NCBI GenBank assembly: GCA_022702705.1
Contig: CM040421.1
Location: 75,386,121-75,450,120 of the forward strand
Source: Papilionanthe hookeriana x Papilionanthe teres
Lineage: Eukaryota; Streptophyta; Magnoliopsida; Asparagales; Orchidaceae
Reading direction: 5' to 3'
Length of the DNA: 64,000 bases
The position numbers and the translations under genes are program-made. Shown here in pieces: positions 12,443-24,930 of this stretch. Each line of letters starts with the position of its first letter. Position 1 is the stretch's first letter. The notes beneath the pieces are model-generated. The model ran no database searches and was not told the origin of the DNA. It worked only from the letters and a program-made list of their open reading frames with translations.

Positions 12443-14120
12443 TTAGTTTGTTTGTTAGTATGTACATATATTCAATTATATTATTCAAATTAATTGATGA
12501 TAAGTACACAAATAATTAAGCTTTGCTAAACAAAGTAACTATATGATTATATATTATATAGATAGTGTTATTGGCTATCACATAAAAGTAAATATGAGAA
12601 TAAGGAATATGAAATGATCTAACGAAAAGTTGATGCATGATCTTAGTTTGTAACATATCACAAAGAATTGTAATATGGCATTTTAGTCAATGTCTGTATG
12701 TCCTCGTTGTGTAAGATTTCATCTTCACAATTTATTGTAAATATTACATTTATTAATATTTTATTTACTAGTTCTAAGTTTAATTATAAATAATAAATAT
12801 GTTATTGGAATAAATAAGAAGAAATGTTGTGATGCTAGTTTAACAAAACAATTGATTAATTTAATAATTATAATTTATAGTTTCCTTCTCTACTCCACCT
12901 CAGGTCAATATAAACCACAATGATGTAGGGTTATAGGTTGGGATGGATACAAACCATTTTGTGATAAATTTTTAGCCATTCACATATGATTAAAACAGTT
13001 CAATTGCTAATGCTTTGTTATGCTGACTCGGGGTATTGGACTAGTGAGTAGTTAATGTATGAGGAACACTTTGGGGAGCATGCTCTTAATCCTCCATGTC
13101 TTACCATGTGCATTGCCCAAAAGTTTCTTGATTAATAGCCTTTTGCTTTATCAATATCCAACCAATTAAATATTTAATGATGGTAACTAACTATTATATC
13201 ACTAAGGCCCTCCCATTTGATGTACGTGGAGAGTGGATAACATCTCTAATCATTATGTTTAAAGAGAGCAAAGTGATTTTCAATTGTTAATGTATCCTCG
13301 ATCAAATTTATTATATTTCAAATGTCTCACAATCTTCAAGACAGATACTTCAGAATTACGACACCTAGTACGGTTAGACTGAATTTATTCAAGATATTGG
13401 ACGGATTCCATTTCCTTTGATGGTGCTCTATCAATTAGGAGAACCCTTTGTAGTGAAGCATTACAGATGTACAAATCTTGCTTGTAGATCTTTTAAGGTA
13501 AGATATTCTAGCGTTCATGTTGTATTAAAATTCTTGGTAAGTGCAATTGGGATAAAGGTTAGTCAATAGCAAGCCTCCAGGTTGTTTTGAAGCATTAATA
13601 CTTTGAAAAGTTAATATTGTTATATTCAACAGTAAAAGATTTAAAGAGATTGTTTCAAACATGCCATGTGGGGTCCAAAAATTTAACTTTTGTTAAAATG
13701 TGGTCATTTGGGTACATACCTTGAAATCTTTAACAATTGAATCTTAGCTAAAAATGGGACAATTTCTTTTTTTTGGCTTATCACCGCTGTTCTCTGGACA
13801 TGCATATGGAGGACGTAATATTCGCTAATTATACACCATATGTCAAAGAGTAAATTTTGGTGGATTTACATACGAAGCACATCATTTTTATGTATTGATA
13901 TATTCACACCTAAAATGGCATATTTACACAAATAGCTCTCAAATATTTAACATCACATCTAACCTAGTACTATTACCACTTTTAAAAGTGAAGTACACCT
14001 TTTCTTGTATATTTTTATAACATCAAAGTGTAGTTATTTCTGTTTCTTTTCTCTTTCTTTATTTCTGAATGAGTCTTCAGCTTATCTATCATTATATAAC
14101 TCTCTATTCTAAATAAGTAT
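12441..14120. other. AT-rich intergenic sequence, nothing recognised
   Basis: No frame with domain similarity, no terminal repeats and no simple repeat of note were seen. Confidence 0.45.
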
Positions 14121-16200
14121 TTCTTCTGGATTATAAGAATGATCTGGGGAAGAAAAGGACCAGCAAAACAGAGTCATATAACAATGAATCAAAACAAAGA
14201 GAAAGAAAATATGGAGAGCCAATGTACAAAAAACCTTGCAATGATAGGTAAAGTATGTCCTCCCAAACAAGATTTGGCGAAGGCACTTTGGACCAATATC
14301 CGAGAAAAGAATACCTTTGTGGATTACCCATAACTAGAGATTTAGGTGTTTTGCCTTTTCTGGGGTCCAGAGTGCTCCCAAAGGGATGCATCCTACTTGG
14401 TTAATTACATCTTGAGGGTTGCTCAAGAATACTCTTGATCTACATGAGTTTTGCTTATATTAGTAGTGACAACTTGCATAGGGATATCAAAGGATAGTTA
14501 TTTCATAGGGGAATGTCTTGATGCTTTCAAAGCTCCGACTATACCATGGGGCGGGAGTGAGTCTCTTGCTGTCCCCACACTGGTAACGAACTCATCAGCA
14601 TATGGAGCCTATGAAATAATTGAATCATCTCGACAGGTAATCCCGATACATCAAAGCATAGTCGGGTGTAAGGGCAGAAAATAAATTGTTGTATCCTAAA
14701 CAAGCGGCAGTTCATCGGTAATTAGGCAGTCATGATCATACCAGCGAAGGCAATAGGAATGACAGGGTAATCAAAGGAATTGAGTAATCTGTAACAGGTA
14801 GAGGTATCAAGGCTGGGGCACCACAGACCCTTCATCTCAAGCCACTGGGAACCTAAGTTAACATGGTCGTGAATGTAGTTGACCTAATACGTCTAGCGAT
14901 CCTCAGCCAGCAATACATGAATTGCTTCATCCACGAGAAACTCGACAGCTCTAAGGTCAAATAAATGAACCTCTATTATATGATAATCAGTTATAGCTCC
15001 AAGTGGCAGAATATATACCCACTAAAGTGGAAAGAATGCCGCTGGAAAAGAAAAGAAAGGGAATTTCAGCAACAACGATGAAAATGCTACAGACAAAAGA
15101 ACTTACATCCAGTATGGTTCGAGGAGTCTTCTAACGAACAAATCATGCTAGACAAACACCTAAGTAGAAATCTATGATGGACCAGTCGAGTTGAAGAAGC
15201 GTGGGGGCTTCTCTTTGTGATATGTATATGATGCAATTATCCACCCCAATCCTAAGCGTGAGACCCTCCAAGGGTCCAAGGCTGCTTTCCAAATTTGGAG
15301 TGGCCATAATAAATCTCTTATACCTTATTTGGGTGAAGAACCAAGCAAAAGTGGAAGGACCAGTAGTCCCGACTTCCTTGCCTGTGGAAATTTGGGAACT
15401 AGAGGTCCAAAATTCATAAATAGAACTCGGCAGCGCGGCCATGCTGCATTCGGGCTTGGTGACGCCACAATTCAAGGTGTCACACATTGGGGCTTACTGT
15501 GGCCACGCCTGAGACCCAGTGTTATTACGTTGGGCACTTTGTCTGGGCGACGTGGTCATGCCACTTGCAAGTGTAGTCATGTCGGTCGACGAACTTAGCG
15601 CTTGCTGAGATTTGGGCGTGGTCACACTTATATTGCGACCTAATTATGTCGCAGTCTTTGTTTGTCTGGTGTGTATGTTCCACCTTAAAGTATGGTCACA
15701 TCGATTACACCCCTTCTGTGTTCTTTGGGTAGTTCTTGGTGTGGCCACACCCGGCTTAGGCATGGTTACACCACTAACGAGGGGTGGTCGTGCGTGAATT
15801 AGGCATGATCGCGCTAGTCCCCAGAAAGATTGGGCTTTTGGAGAAGCTCGTCGAGGGCATTCTAGATTTCATTGGATCTCAAAAGGATCGAATGTGAGCA
15901 TGTAATAATCCTTGGACCGCTGTAGGGACCGTAAGTGCATCTCAAAAGAGATCGAGAGGCCAAACCGTCTACGTATGGTCAAACAGAGTGTTTCTAGCAT
16001 GAAATCTGTCTATCCGGACCTTAAAATTAAGGCACGAACACGTATGGAGCAACCGTCATCGTGTCTATGGCACGAGAGCACATGCATCAGGTGGAAACAC
16101 TCTAATGCCTTACGAACAAATGTCAACGCAGAGGCTTATGGAAGCGTTGTGGTTTGAAAACACTCAACTCGAAGCATGGCTATGATGGTGTAGAAGTGTT
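14121..16200. repeat. Unidentified GC-richer decayed repeat, possibly LTR-retroelement remains
   Basis: Base composition is clearly richer in GC than in the flanks. Words of the type GTGGTCAYGCC / GTGGCCACRCC recur in both orientations between about 15430 and 15800. The stretch TTAATTACATCTT at about 14400 and the following AAGAATACTCTTGAT resemble part of the U5 of the element C/D family (near 31976 and, inverted, 46770), so a minus-oriented scrap of such an LTR is possible. A frame at 14451-14684 (TIPWGG ... VTNSS ... ESSRQ) faintly recalls the spacer before the protease of Ty3/gypsy gag-pol. None of this is strong enough to name the element. Confidence 0.3.
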
Positions 16201-17575
16201 GAGTCACTCAACGAGGATGTCCCATGTGTCACATCAAAAATGGATTCCAATAACTACGCATGTAAATATGAAATCTTGGTGTGAATATGTAAATACAAAA
16301 GAATTGTGTGCTAGGTATGTAAATTTATCTTAATTTTTTGCCTATTGAATCTTATTTCAAACTCTTTCTCATTCTACCTCTCCCGCACTCTCAATTAATA
16401 TTAAAGATCCCTGATGGCAAATGTGGGACCCTTTGATCATTTAGTTTTCTTAACAAAGGTTGGCAGTATGCTGTTCATTGTAAGGTGTCCCAAACATTGG
16501 ATACTTATAAAAAACAAAAAAAGTGAATTGAACATTAAGGTTCTAATCAAATGATTTTTACAAATATCTCATTTACAAGACCAGCAAACCCAATATTGCC
16601 CTTAGCTCTCTTCATCTGATCATGTTCTTTGCTGAAACAATTTCTGTCCAGAATTAGGTTAAATTTGAAATATTAGTAACTAGACGCTTAAAGACCATGT
16701 GAACATAAGGACCAGGTGGCACCAAGGAATAATAAATACATACAAACATACATACATATACATTAACATATAAATATATTAATAGAAGTCTGCATGTGCC
16801 TTGAAAATTATCATACTTGGAGGGAAAGAAGGGGAAAGAATGGTCATTGCTTAACAAATAATTTGCCCACTGTATAAATCTCGGAAATTTTTTCTGCTGC
16901 TTACTAGAGTCAGACAATGAAGGTATAATGCAATTTAAGGTATCCTATTTTATTACTCATTACATTAGAAAGGTGATAATAGAAGTTCTTAAATTCAACT
17001 GCTCAAATCGACATACTTTTAAGCCTACAATATAGCCACTGGTTGGCTAAATAACAAACCTTTACCACCAACCCTGCCTTAAAGAAAATGCTCATTTAAA
17101 ATTTGTTGGTCTTACTAATCCTACAATTAGGAAGATCAAAAAGATAATTTTCATTGATTATCAAAAAGATAATTGTCATTGATTGGCATGGATGAAAGAA
17201 AACCATTATTACGAACCAGTCTACAACATCCAAATTTCAGTATTCTTTCTCAATTTTAAACCAGATTTTTTTACTTCTTACATGTAGGAAATTGAAGGGT
17301 TTTCTTCCAGAATTTTTATTACATAAGGAATATCCAATTACTTAAAAGTCAATCTTTAAAAGTTATAGCCAAAGGAAAAAAAGCAAAGAAGAATGGGCTT
17401 CTTGCCACATCTCAGATAATGATACAAAACTTTGAAAAGTTTAAATTTCAAGCCCAAGGCTTCTTCAAATAAAGAAGCGGTTTAATGTAAAATTAGGATC
17501 AGGCATAGGTTAGATATCATGTAATACTTGATTTTATAAATATATAGTTGGCAAAATATTTCAATTCAGTTTTCT
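16201..17575. other. AT-rich sequence; one unexplained minus-strand frame
   Basis: The minus-strand frame 16917-16654 starts MSDSSKQQKKFPRFIQWANY, a normal-looking composition for about 45 codons before it turns low-complexity. I do not recognise it. It could be a relic exon or retroelement piece. A duplicated AAAAGATAATT(T/G)TCATTGATT occurs at 17139-17180. Nothing else was recognised. Confidence 0.3.
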
Positions 17576-18200
17576 ACTACTCTTAATTAACTTGTCAACT
17601 AAATGGTAAAATAGTGATTTGTAAAACTTATGAGGAAAATATTGCCTTAGTTGCTCATTTTAAATTAGCTGTTTTGGGTAAATTTATTTGTGGTGTGCAT
17701 TCAATTAATGATTTTAGGGAACCTTTTATGAATCTTAAACTAATTAGTTGTCTTAAACTTAATCTTTTGGACAAAAGAATATGTTTTGATTTACTTACAT
17801 GATTTAGATGACTAATCTGGACTTTTTGTTAGAAGAATTTATTTCATTAATATTTTTCTAATAAAAATATTTAAACGAACTCCAATTATTTATAACATAG
17901 AGTATCCATTTTTTTCTAAATTGGATTAATTTAACTAGAAAATGTGTTTATTTCATAAATCATGGCATAATTCCTTGATTTCTTAGTTACTCTCCTGTTG
18001 TGGATTATGCTATATCCTGTCTACCTTGACTTTTTAATGCAAGGATATTAATTGAAATTCATTTATTTGAAACATTTGATATTAAAGTTTGGTTATATTC
18101 CAAGAAGTACAGATATTTTAAAAAAATGGAGTTTGAAAATTTGTTATTTTTGTAAATGTAAATTCAAATTATAAGGTCATTCTTTTGGTAGATTTTTCAG
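17576..18200 (+). pseudogene. LINE ORF1 relic (DUF4283-type)
   Basis: Recognisable blocks: LVAHFKLAVLGKFICGVHSINDF, NLLDKRICFDL, then HKSWHNSLIS, WLYSKKYRYFKKMEFENL and a degenerate C-x-C ... GHSFG knuckle. The order and spacing match DUF4283 proteins of LINE ORF1 and the same domain in the LINE at 11.3-12.2 kb. The longest frame (17614-17802) keeps the first 60 residues; the rest needs frame changes. Confidence 0.7.
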
Positions 18201-20099
18201 CTTTATCTTAGAATAAGAGTTTCTTCTATGAAACTTATACCAAATTTTAAACATATGAAGGGTGTTGTTACTTCTTGGGTTCTAATGTCTCAACTTAATT
18301 TTATTTATGTGATTTCTTATGAGCCTCAGTGGCAAGTGTGGAGATTTGTACTCCCATATTTAAGATACTATATATGTGATTAAGATTGAGACTAAAATGG
18401 AGATAGTTGTCCATAATCATTACCCTTTTCATGATTTAATTTTATCAATGGAGTAGATAGTGTCTTGTTTTTAATCCTAAGATAGCCATTGATGTTTTAA
18501 AGATGATTATAATTTGTTAGTAGTAATTCTATATTTGCTAACAATGTCTTATATGTGAAACATAATTTTGGTTAGTATTTTGTTGGTCTTTGAATCTTTG
18601 CAGACATGAGTAAGATGTTTAGATATTGATGCCTCTCAATATTATTAGGTGTATTTTTAGTTGTTTTCTTAAATAAAATCGAATAGAGATTTTTGTTTGT
18701 CGATTCTGATTTTAAAATAGTTGAATAAATAAGGATGATATGCCTTAAAATGTTTAGTTGATTCTACTTATAATACTAATAACTATAAAATTGTTTCTTG
18801 TAACTGTAATGTCAAAACTCTTAGTTTGGACAGTGAGAGTTGTTGATAAACATCATTAAATAAAAGGAATTAAATTATTAAAAACATCATAAATTTTAAA
18901 ATCGTAGTTTTATTGGAGCCAATGGTTGATAGTTTTAAATTTTTATTGTTAGTATTTTATTTATGATTTAGAAATGGTTGCTTTAATTATAGTGATAGAA
19001 GTTAGTTTTAGTAGAATAATTATATTAATTATTGTTATTAATTAATTTATTAAGCATTCTGTTTTAATTTAAATGAGTGGGGAAACATCTCAACCTTTTT
19101 TTATGGAGAAATTTTTGAAAATAATTATGCATTGTGATCCATTGAATCTAGTTTTTATAGTATAACATTTATTGGGAGTAGTGGAAGAATGTCGGAAATA
19201 CTAGAAAATGTCTTATTTCTTGTTTCTTAGATTAGCTTTGTTGAATGCACTATGGTTGAAAATTTAAGTAAAGCTTCGCTTTATTACGTTTCTCTTTTAT
19301 CTTGTATTATTAGGTTTGCGAGGCACCTTTCCTTCTTAGATTTCAAAGTACGTGGCTTCTTTATAAGGATATTTTTGATGTAAAGTCTAATAGGGATAAA
19401 TTTTTTATTGGCCCTATCTATATCTTTTTTAGCTGATGATAAAAATATTTAAATTTGTTCTGAAATCCCAGAACTAAAATTATTTTGCCAATTTGTTTTA
19501 AATTTGGAGGGATAGTGTGATGTATGTTGCTTTTTTTTGTATGGCTTTTATAGAGCCAAGAAGTTTTGTAAATAAAATAATCTTTTAATTGCGTGAGAGA
19601 TTATTTTCTCCTTCAAAATTGTGAGGAGAAATTTTGGAGACAAAAGGATGGTACTAAAAAACTATAGTGTGGTGATATGAATAGTAAATATCTTCATTAT
19701 ATAGTTGAATGAAAAGGCTTAAAATTATAATTACAAATATTCGGGATTCTAGTTGTTTGCGATTTTAGTATCCTTAAATAATTTAGCACTCAACTATGCA
19801 TTCCTTTTTTAAGCTCTTTTATTAAGCAGATTGTATGGTGGACTTTTTTTAAATATTTTTATTATCTATGTTTTTCTTTTGGAGGCTGGTAATTTATACT
19901 TGGTGAATCTTCTTAGCATTGTTAAAATCAACCATCTTATCAACAGTCTTGATACTTGGTTTGCTACAGGTTCGAATATATTATTCTGGCTCTATTTTAG
20001 GATTGTTGGGATATTATTCATTTTTTTCGTTGTAATGTGGTGGTAGAGTAATTGTTAGCAAAATACCTATGAAAATTTTCTCTTACTTCTAGTATTTTA
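18201..20099 (+). pseudogene. Presumed LINE ORF1 tail and endonuclease region, unrecognisable
   Basis: The position between ORF1 and RT implies this held the ORF1 C-terminus and the endonuclease. I could not see convincing EN motifs through the AT drift. The assignment is by position only. Confidence 0.3.
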
Positions 20100-20340
20100 A
20101 TTCTGAAAAATATAATCTAACTAGTTGATAAGATTTTTATCCTATTAGTCTTTGTATAGTTCTTAATAATTTTTTTAAAGAAAATTACTACGGCTAGATT
20201 TGAATTAAATTCCTCAAATAAATTTTTTTGATGGGACTTCAAGCTCAACAACTTTGCAAGATCATGTTAAAAATTGCGGGGGTAATATTGATTTTAAATT
20301 AGACTTGCTAGCCTTTGATAGTTCGTAGGTACTTTTTTGG
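20100..20340 (+). pseudogene. LINE RT relic, N-terminal blocks
   Basis: Pieces read FYPISLCIVLNNF (the RPISL block), then FDGTSSSTTLQDHV and CGGNIDFKLDL, the last matching the GGN...FKLDMAKA block that carries the first catalytic Asp. Frames change between the pieces. An (AT)n tract follows directly. Confidence 0.6.
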
Positions 20341-20358
20341 TGATAAATAAATTATTAT

Positions 20359-20360
<2 letters not shown>

Positions 20361-20418
<58 letters not shown>
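20361..20418. repeat. (AT)n inside the old LINE RT
   Basis: About 29 AT units interrupt the RT between the first catalytic block and the GLRQ block, so the tract expanded within, or was inserted into, coding sequence. Confidence 0.9.
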
Positions 20419-20427
<9 letters not shown>

Positions 20428-20429
20428 GA

Positions 20430-20930
20430 ATTTTATTTTATTGGTTTTCTTCTTATATAATGAATTGCTGGTTTTCATTATACCTTAATAGTAGTATTGC
20501 TTGATTTTCAAGTCTTTTAGGGCTTGAGGCAAAGGGGCCCTTTTGTTTCCCACCTTCTTTGTCATTATTCTGAATAATATTTTTGGAAGACATTGTCTTT
20601 TATTTGCTAAATTGTCGACTGTTTAATTTAAATTTAAGTATCCTTTATAAAATTTTATCTTCTTATTAAATATTTGTAATTTTTGTTTTAATAGTGATCT
20701 TATTACCTGCATTTATGGCCATATTTATAAAATAAAAATTAATTTCTCTTTGCTTAAGTTTTTTTAAAGTGTTTCTAGAATTTTAGTCAACAAAATTAAA
20801 TGTTTAATTATTCCTTCTAACCTTTTTGACTTTGTTTAAGTTAAAAGATATTGTTGAAGTACTTGCCATTCATTGCATATATTACGTAAATAATTAGAAT
20901 TTTTTATTTTAAAATGAAGAATAAATATTC
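20430..20930 (+). pseudogene. LINE RT relic, middle blocks
   Basis: FKSFRGLRQRGPFVSHLFVII corresponds to the G[LI]RQGDPLSP..F block of non-LTR RTs. Further on, VNKIKCLIIPSN corresponds to the VNxxKS block after the catalytic Asp pair. The YADD block itself is not readable. Similarity stops just before the MITE. Confidence 0.6.
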
Positions 20931-20969
20931 ATTTTTATATCTTCCTTGAATAAAAAAGAATAAAAAAAG

Positions 20970-21195
20970 ATAAACGACGGGCGAGTGACATATTCAGTTT
21001 TGGGCCACTTGTGCGTTTCAAGATAAACAGCTTATCCTGAAATGTAGCCCGCGTTATCTTTTATAACTGATAGTCTGTGTTTAGTGTAGAAAACACAACA
21101 GTGTTTTCGGCTAACCAGGCAAAATGTGCGATCCAAACGAAACCGCGGCGTTTTCAAAAACGCCCCCGCATTTATAAATTGCCCCAAACAAGCCC
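20970..21195. mobile_element. Tourist-like MITE inserted in the LINE RT
   Basis: The right end, reverse-complemented, is GGGCTTGTTTGGGGCAATTT, followed outside by TAA at 21196-21198. The next 60 bases align with the left part of the MITE at 451-745. This stretch is much richer in GC than its surroundings. The left end is not resolved (a GGGC occurs at about 20989, but the TIR is poor), so it may be degraded or truncated. LINE RT similarity ends just before it and resumes just after it. Confidence 0.65.
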
Positions 21196-21350
21196 TAAGT
21201 CTTTAACTTTTATAATTAAACTTACATTATCTAAAAAGCACTTCTAATTCTATATCCATTTAGCTTTGGTAAATTCTTTCTCCTCCTTTGAAAACTCGCT
21301 ATATGCTAAAGAAATTTCTTTGGTTTATAAAAAAAATCATTGAAAACTTG
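21196..21350 (+). pseudogene. LINE RT relic after the MITE
   Basis: LTLSKKH and LALVNSFSSFENSLYAKE correspond to the post-palm block (SWKSKHLSFAGR..LVNSVL.S...Y.. pattern) of plant LINEs. It shows that the MITE sits inside the element. Confidence 0.55.
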
Positions 21351-21559
21351 AAAGAAGTTGTGTTATCATTTTGAGGACTATGATTTAGGTTTATGAAGTC
21401 CCAAGAATTGTGTTAAATTTTTTGCTTCTAAATTATGATGATTTTTTTCATTTGTAAAAATATTTATGGTACAAATTTTTAAGAGTTAAATACTATTGGT
21501 CTTGTTTTATCTTCTTTTTTAGTGTAAAAGATAATGTGTAATATTTGGCCTATTATTGA

Positions 21560-22240
21560 GTAGTTTAAGTATTGGGGTATTGCATTTTGTTGTTTCTTGC
21601 TGAATGATTGGACTGGCATGGGTCCTTTCAATTTATTTCCTAATTTTAAGACTTCATGTCCTTATGTTAACTCGGAATTGGAATTTTCACAAGTCAAATT
21701 AAGTTTTATCTTCAAATATGGATTTTCTTGTACTTTCTTTATTAGTTAATTCTTCAATAATGAATTTCAATCTTATTAAGAGTAACGGTGATTTATGTTT
21801 TAGTGTAATTTTGTTTAGAACTTGGTGAGAAAAAAAAAAAAAAGATTAAGTGTTGGTCTAATTTAATATAGAATAAAATTTTTACGTTGAGTGTTTCAAT
21901 TTAATATTAGAAATTATTAAAAAGTTTAACTTATTTCTAGTAGAAGTATTTTCTCTTTGTTGATGACATATAAAAGGTGATATTTTTGCCATTATTTATC
22001 TAAAGAGTAATCTTTCCATGTGTTATGCTTAAAGATTATTAAATTATTTGACTTCTATGCATCCAAGGATATTGATGATTTTTACAAAAAATACAATTTT
22101 TTGTGTCATGTAGTTATAATCATAAGTATGTTTGTTCTCAACATTATATTTTAACATGCTCTAAATTTTCAATTTCATAAGAAAAATTGGTTTAAGAATA
22201 TTATTTATTATTTATTTAAAAACACAAGGATAATTTTTTA
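21560..22240 (+). pseudogene. LINE ORF2 C-terminal relic
   Basis: FLLNDWTGMGPFNLFP corresponds to the FW.D.W.G.GPL block that follows RT in plant LINEs, and a NLVRKKKK ... W ... I pattern lies further on. It ends in AT-rich sequence near 22240 with no clear poly(A). Confidence 0.5.
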
Positions 22241-23138
22241 TTATTATTTTGGAATATAAAATATTGTGGATAAGCCAAAAAGAGTACTGAAGTAAATTGA
22301 AGACCAAAGCTGAACCCAAATACAACTCCACTCAAAAGAAACCTACTGGGTTAATCATTAAATAATCTAAAGTGTGAAACAAAAATTTAAGGAGGATTCA
22401 AAAGAGTGAAGACATAGAGAACTCAGAAACTCCAACAAAATCAATACCACAAAAATGAGATGGACTAGAAAAAGTACTTCATATACGAGAAGATTAGTAT
22501 GGAATTATCTGTTGTGCAGATCTTAGACTCCTTATGCTAAAAAAAATTCCAAGTCCAAGAGATTCAATAATATTAGCTTCAGTGAGTATGCACAATCATA
22601 TGTATTATGCTACTACACTAATAGTAAATATATTACAAAAGAAGCCACTAGAATAAGGAAATTCAGTTTAAATGACAAAAAAATAGTTGAATTAGAGAAA
22701 TTATAAGTTAAACGTAGAGGAAACAACAGGGGTATCAATATGAATTCTTTTCAATTATACCAAACCACAAATATCCATGGGGAGGAATCATATTTAGTGA
22801 CCATAATTAAAATTTTGAATGCTTAACTACATTTAGAAATAAAAAAAATCTAGGAATGGAGATTATACATTAAACCTTCCACCTAACATTAGTAGATGGG
22901 GTAATTGGCTTAACTAAAGTTGGAAAACCTTGGCATTGAAAATGATCAAAGTAAGCACTAGCTATAAGACATGAAATAGAGTTGAATAAGACATCTAAAA
23001 TAGGTTGCCATCAATCGAACATAAACAAAACACATGCTGGCCAAATGACCTAACCATACCTAAGAAATCAATACATATGAGTTAATAAAGATAGAAATTT
23101 GACACAGTCACATGACAAAGGCAGCAAATGGAAATGAC
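22241..23138. other. A-rich sequence, nothing recognised
   Basis: This is a purine-rich plus strand with no open frame of note and no terminal repeats, lying between the old LINE and Athila element A. Confidence 0.45.
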
Positions 23139-24924
23139 TGATACACCTTTGAAGCATATTTTTATACCTATTTTTGATGATATTGCACTTTAATGGAATG
23201 TGTTTTCATGTTTTTCTTGCAGGTATGATTAAATTGATTGATTGTGATGAAAGGAGCAAAAAAGGATCAAATTTATAACAAAAATTGAAAGGTGTGCAAA
23301 ATTGGCCTCTAGCTCCTCAGCGCCAGATGGTTGGCGCATAAGCGCCACAGTTATAGTGACAAATTTAAATTAATTTTGGCGCAAATTTGAAGGGGTTTTT
23401 AAAGCACGATTTGGCTTAAAATTCAGTAACTTCCCATTAGCACCAAAATTCATTTAAAATTTAAATGGATGAATGCATCTCTTGGTAGATTCATTGAATG
23501 TGGACATAATTTGAAGAGATACCAAAGCACCTTTTGCAGAATTATTAAAATGAAGACTAAAAGATCAGAGAGTGGCACCACACCATAGAGAAGAGTTTTG
23601 AAGAAAAATTTTGGCTGGAGAAGTTGGAGAAAAAGGTTGAAGTGGTTCAAGGGAAAGAGGAAGAAAGAGAGCCTACTTCTCGCCATATTTTCTTCACTCT
23701 TCCACTTTACTTTATAATAGTTTGATTTAGAATTTAGGAGAGTCAATCCTTAGAGTTGGGAGCCAACCTCTAAGGAGTTATCTATTGGAAAGCAAAAGCT
23801 TCAGAGGAACTTCAAGAGTCTTGTGGAGAGGATTTCAGATAAGTTTTTATCTTTGTTTTTACATTTAGTTTTTATGTAAGACTTGTTGTGTTTTCACTAT
23901 GATTTCTACTTTCAAATCAAATTGTGTGTGTGTTTTCTCGATGAGTTCTGAGTAGTTTTCTTTATCTTTATCCTTTTAAATGAAGAAGTAATTAAATTAT
24001 GGAAGGAAGTTGTGTGAAGTATAGATGTTTAATGTTGGAAGAAGTTGTGATGATTTCACTACCTTGTACTTCATTTATCTCTTGATTTGGCCAATTGTGA
24101 GAAAAGTTAAGAACCATTGCGGTATTTTCTCAATCAACAATTGGAGTGAATCACATGCATTTATATGGGTTAGAATTGTAGTCTATATATTTGAGTGCAA
24201 ATAAATAGGGAGATGCTTTTTAATGGGGAGTAAAATTAGAGGACTTTAGAGTGACATGCTACCCTAATTTGGTTTGATATTTTAAATTTTGTTATGAGAT
24301 GTTAGCTCCCATGTGGAGGGAGAAGAGGGAACTCTAGAGTGAGAGCTAGTATCTTTCTTGCCTAACCCATCTATAAGATTTCAAAACTTCAAATTAACCA
24401 ATGTTCTTTATAGAACCAAGCAAAGGTAAAGAATATAACTGCTTCTATTTGACACAACACATTTAGATACTTTCACAACGAAATTCCATAATTATTACTG
24501 ATTCATTAAAAGAGGAAAAAGATATTTCATTCTCATCTGCTTTAATAAAAATAGTTTTATAGTCTTGTTAATTTTAGTTGCTTGCTTTACGTTTTCTTAA
24601 AAAGAAAATATCAAAAAACAAATTTAAAATTTTCTATCTTAAAGTATACTTTACAAAATCATTCTAAAAAGTGAAAAGTTGTTTTTATGCTTTCTTTAAA
24701 ATTTTTGAAATTTCCCTGTGGGTTTGATATCTTGGGGCTTAATCAGAAAGTCCTATATTACTTGATAAACGATATGTATACTTGCGTAGAATCTCATATT
24801 ATAAAACAATTAAAATATATTTCTGCTTCAGAGTCAAGTTTTTGGCATCCGTTACAAAGAAATAGATATTATCATTGAAAAGAAATATAAAGTGAATAAC
24901 GTAAGCATAAATATTCGGGGATCA
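23139..24924 (+). repeat. 5' LTR of Athila element A
   Basis: It shares, by eye, several blocks with the reverse complement of 27141-28642: a TTGATGATATTGCACTTTAA-like start, AAATAAATAGGGAGAT, TTTAGAGTGACA, GTTAGCTCCCATGTGG, the CCCTGTGGG-TTGATATC block and TATTACTTG...TATACTTGCG near the end. The two LTRs are related but clearly different (this one about 1.8 kb, the other about 1.5 kb). The end could instead be 24835, before a first PBS-like copy. Confidence 0.7.
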
Positions 24925-24930
24925 AGTTTT

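Larger units (their letters stand above)
17576..22240 (+). mobile_element. Old, AT-drifted L1-type LINE (plus strand)
   Basis: Scattered segments in the right order match a plant LINE: a DUF4283-type ORF1 (17576-18200), RT blocks (20100-20340, 20430-20930, 21196-21350) and the region after RT (21560-22220). Nearly every C/G-rich codon has drifted to A/T and stops occur in every frame. The RT is interrupted by an (AT)n tract and by a Tourist-like MITE; RT similarity resumes on the far side of each. Edges are approximate; the 3' end was placed where similarity is lost near TATTTAAAAACACAAGG. Confidence 0.65.

Noticed and set aside
15143..15598. Frames at 15143-15487 and 15329-15598 as genes
   Set aside because: Opposite-strand and overlapping frames in a repeat-word region, with no domain similarity.
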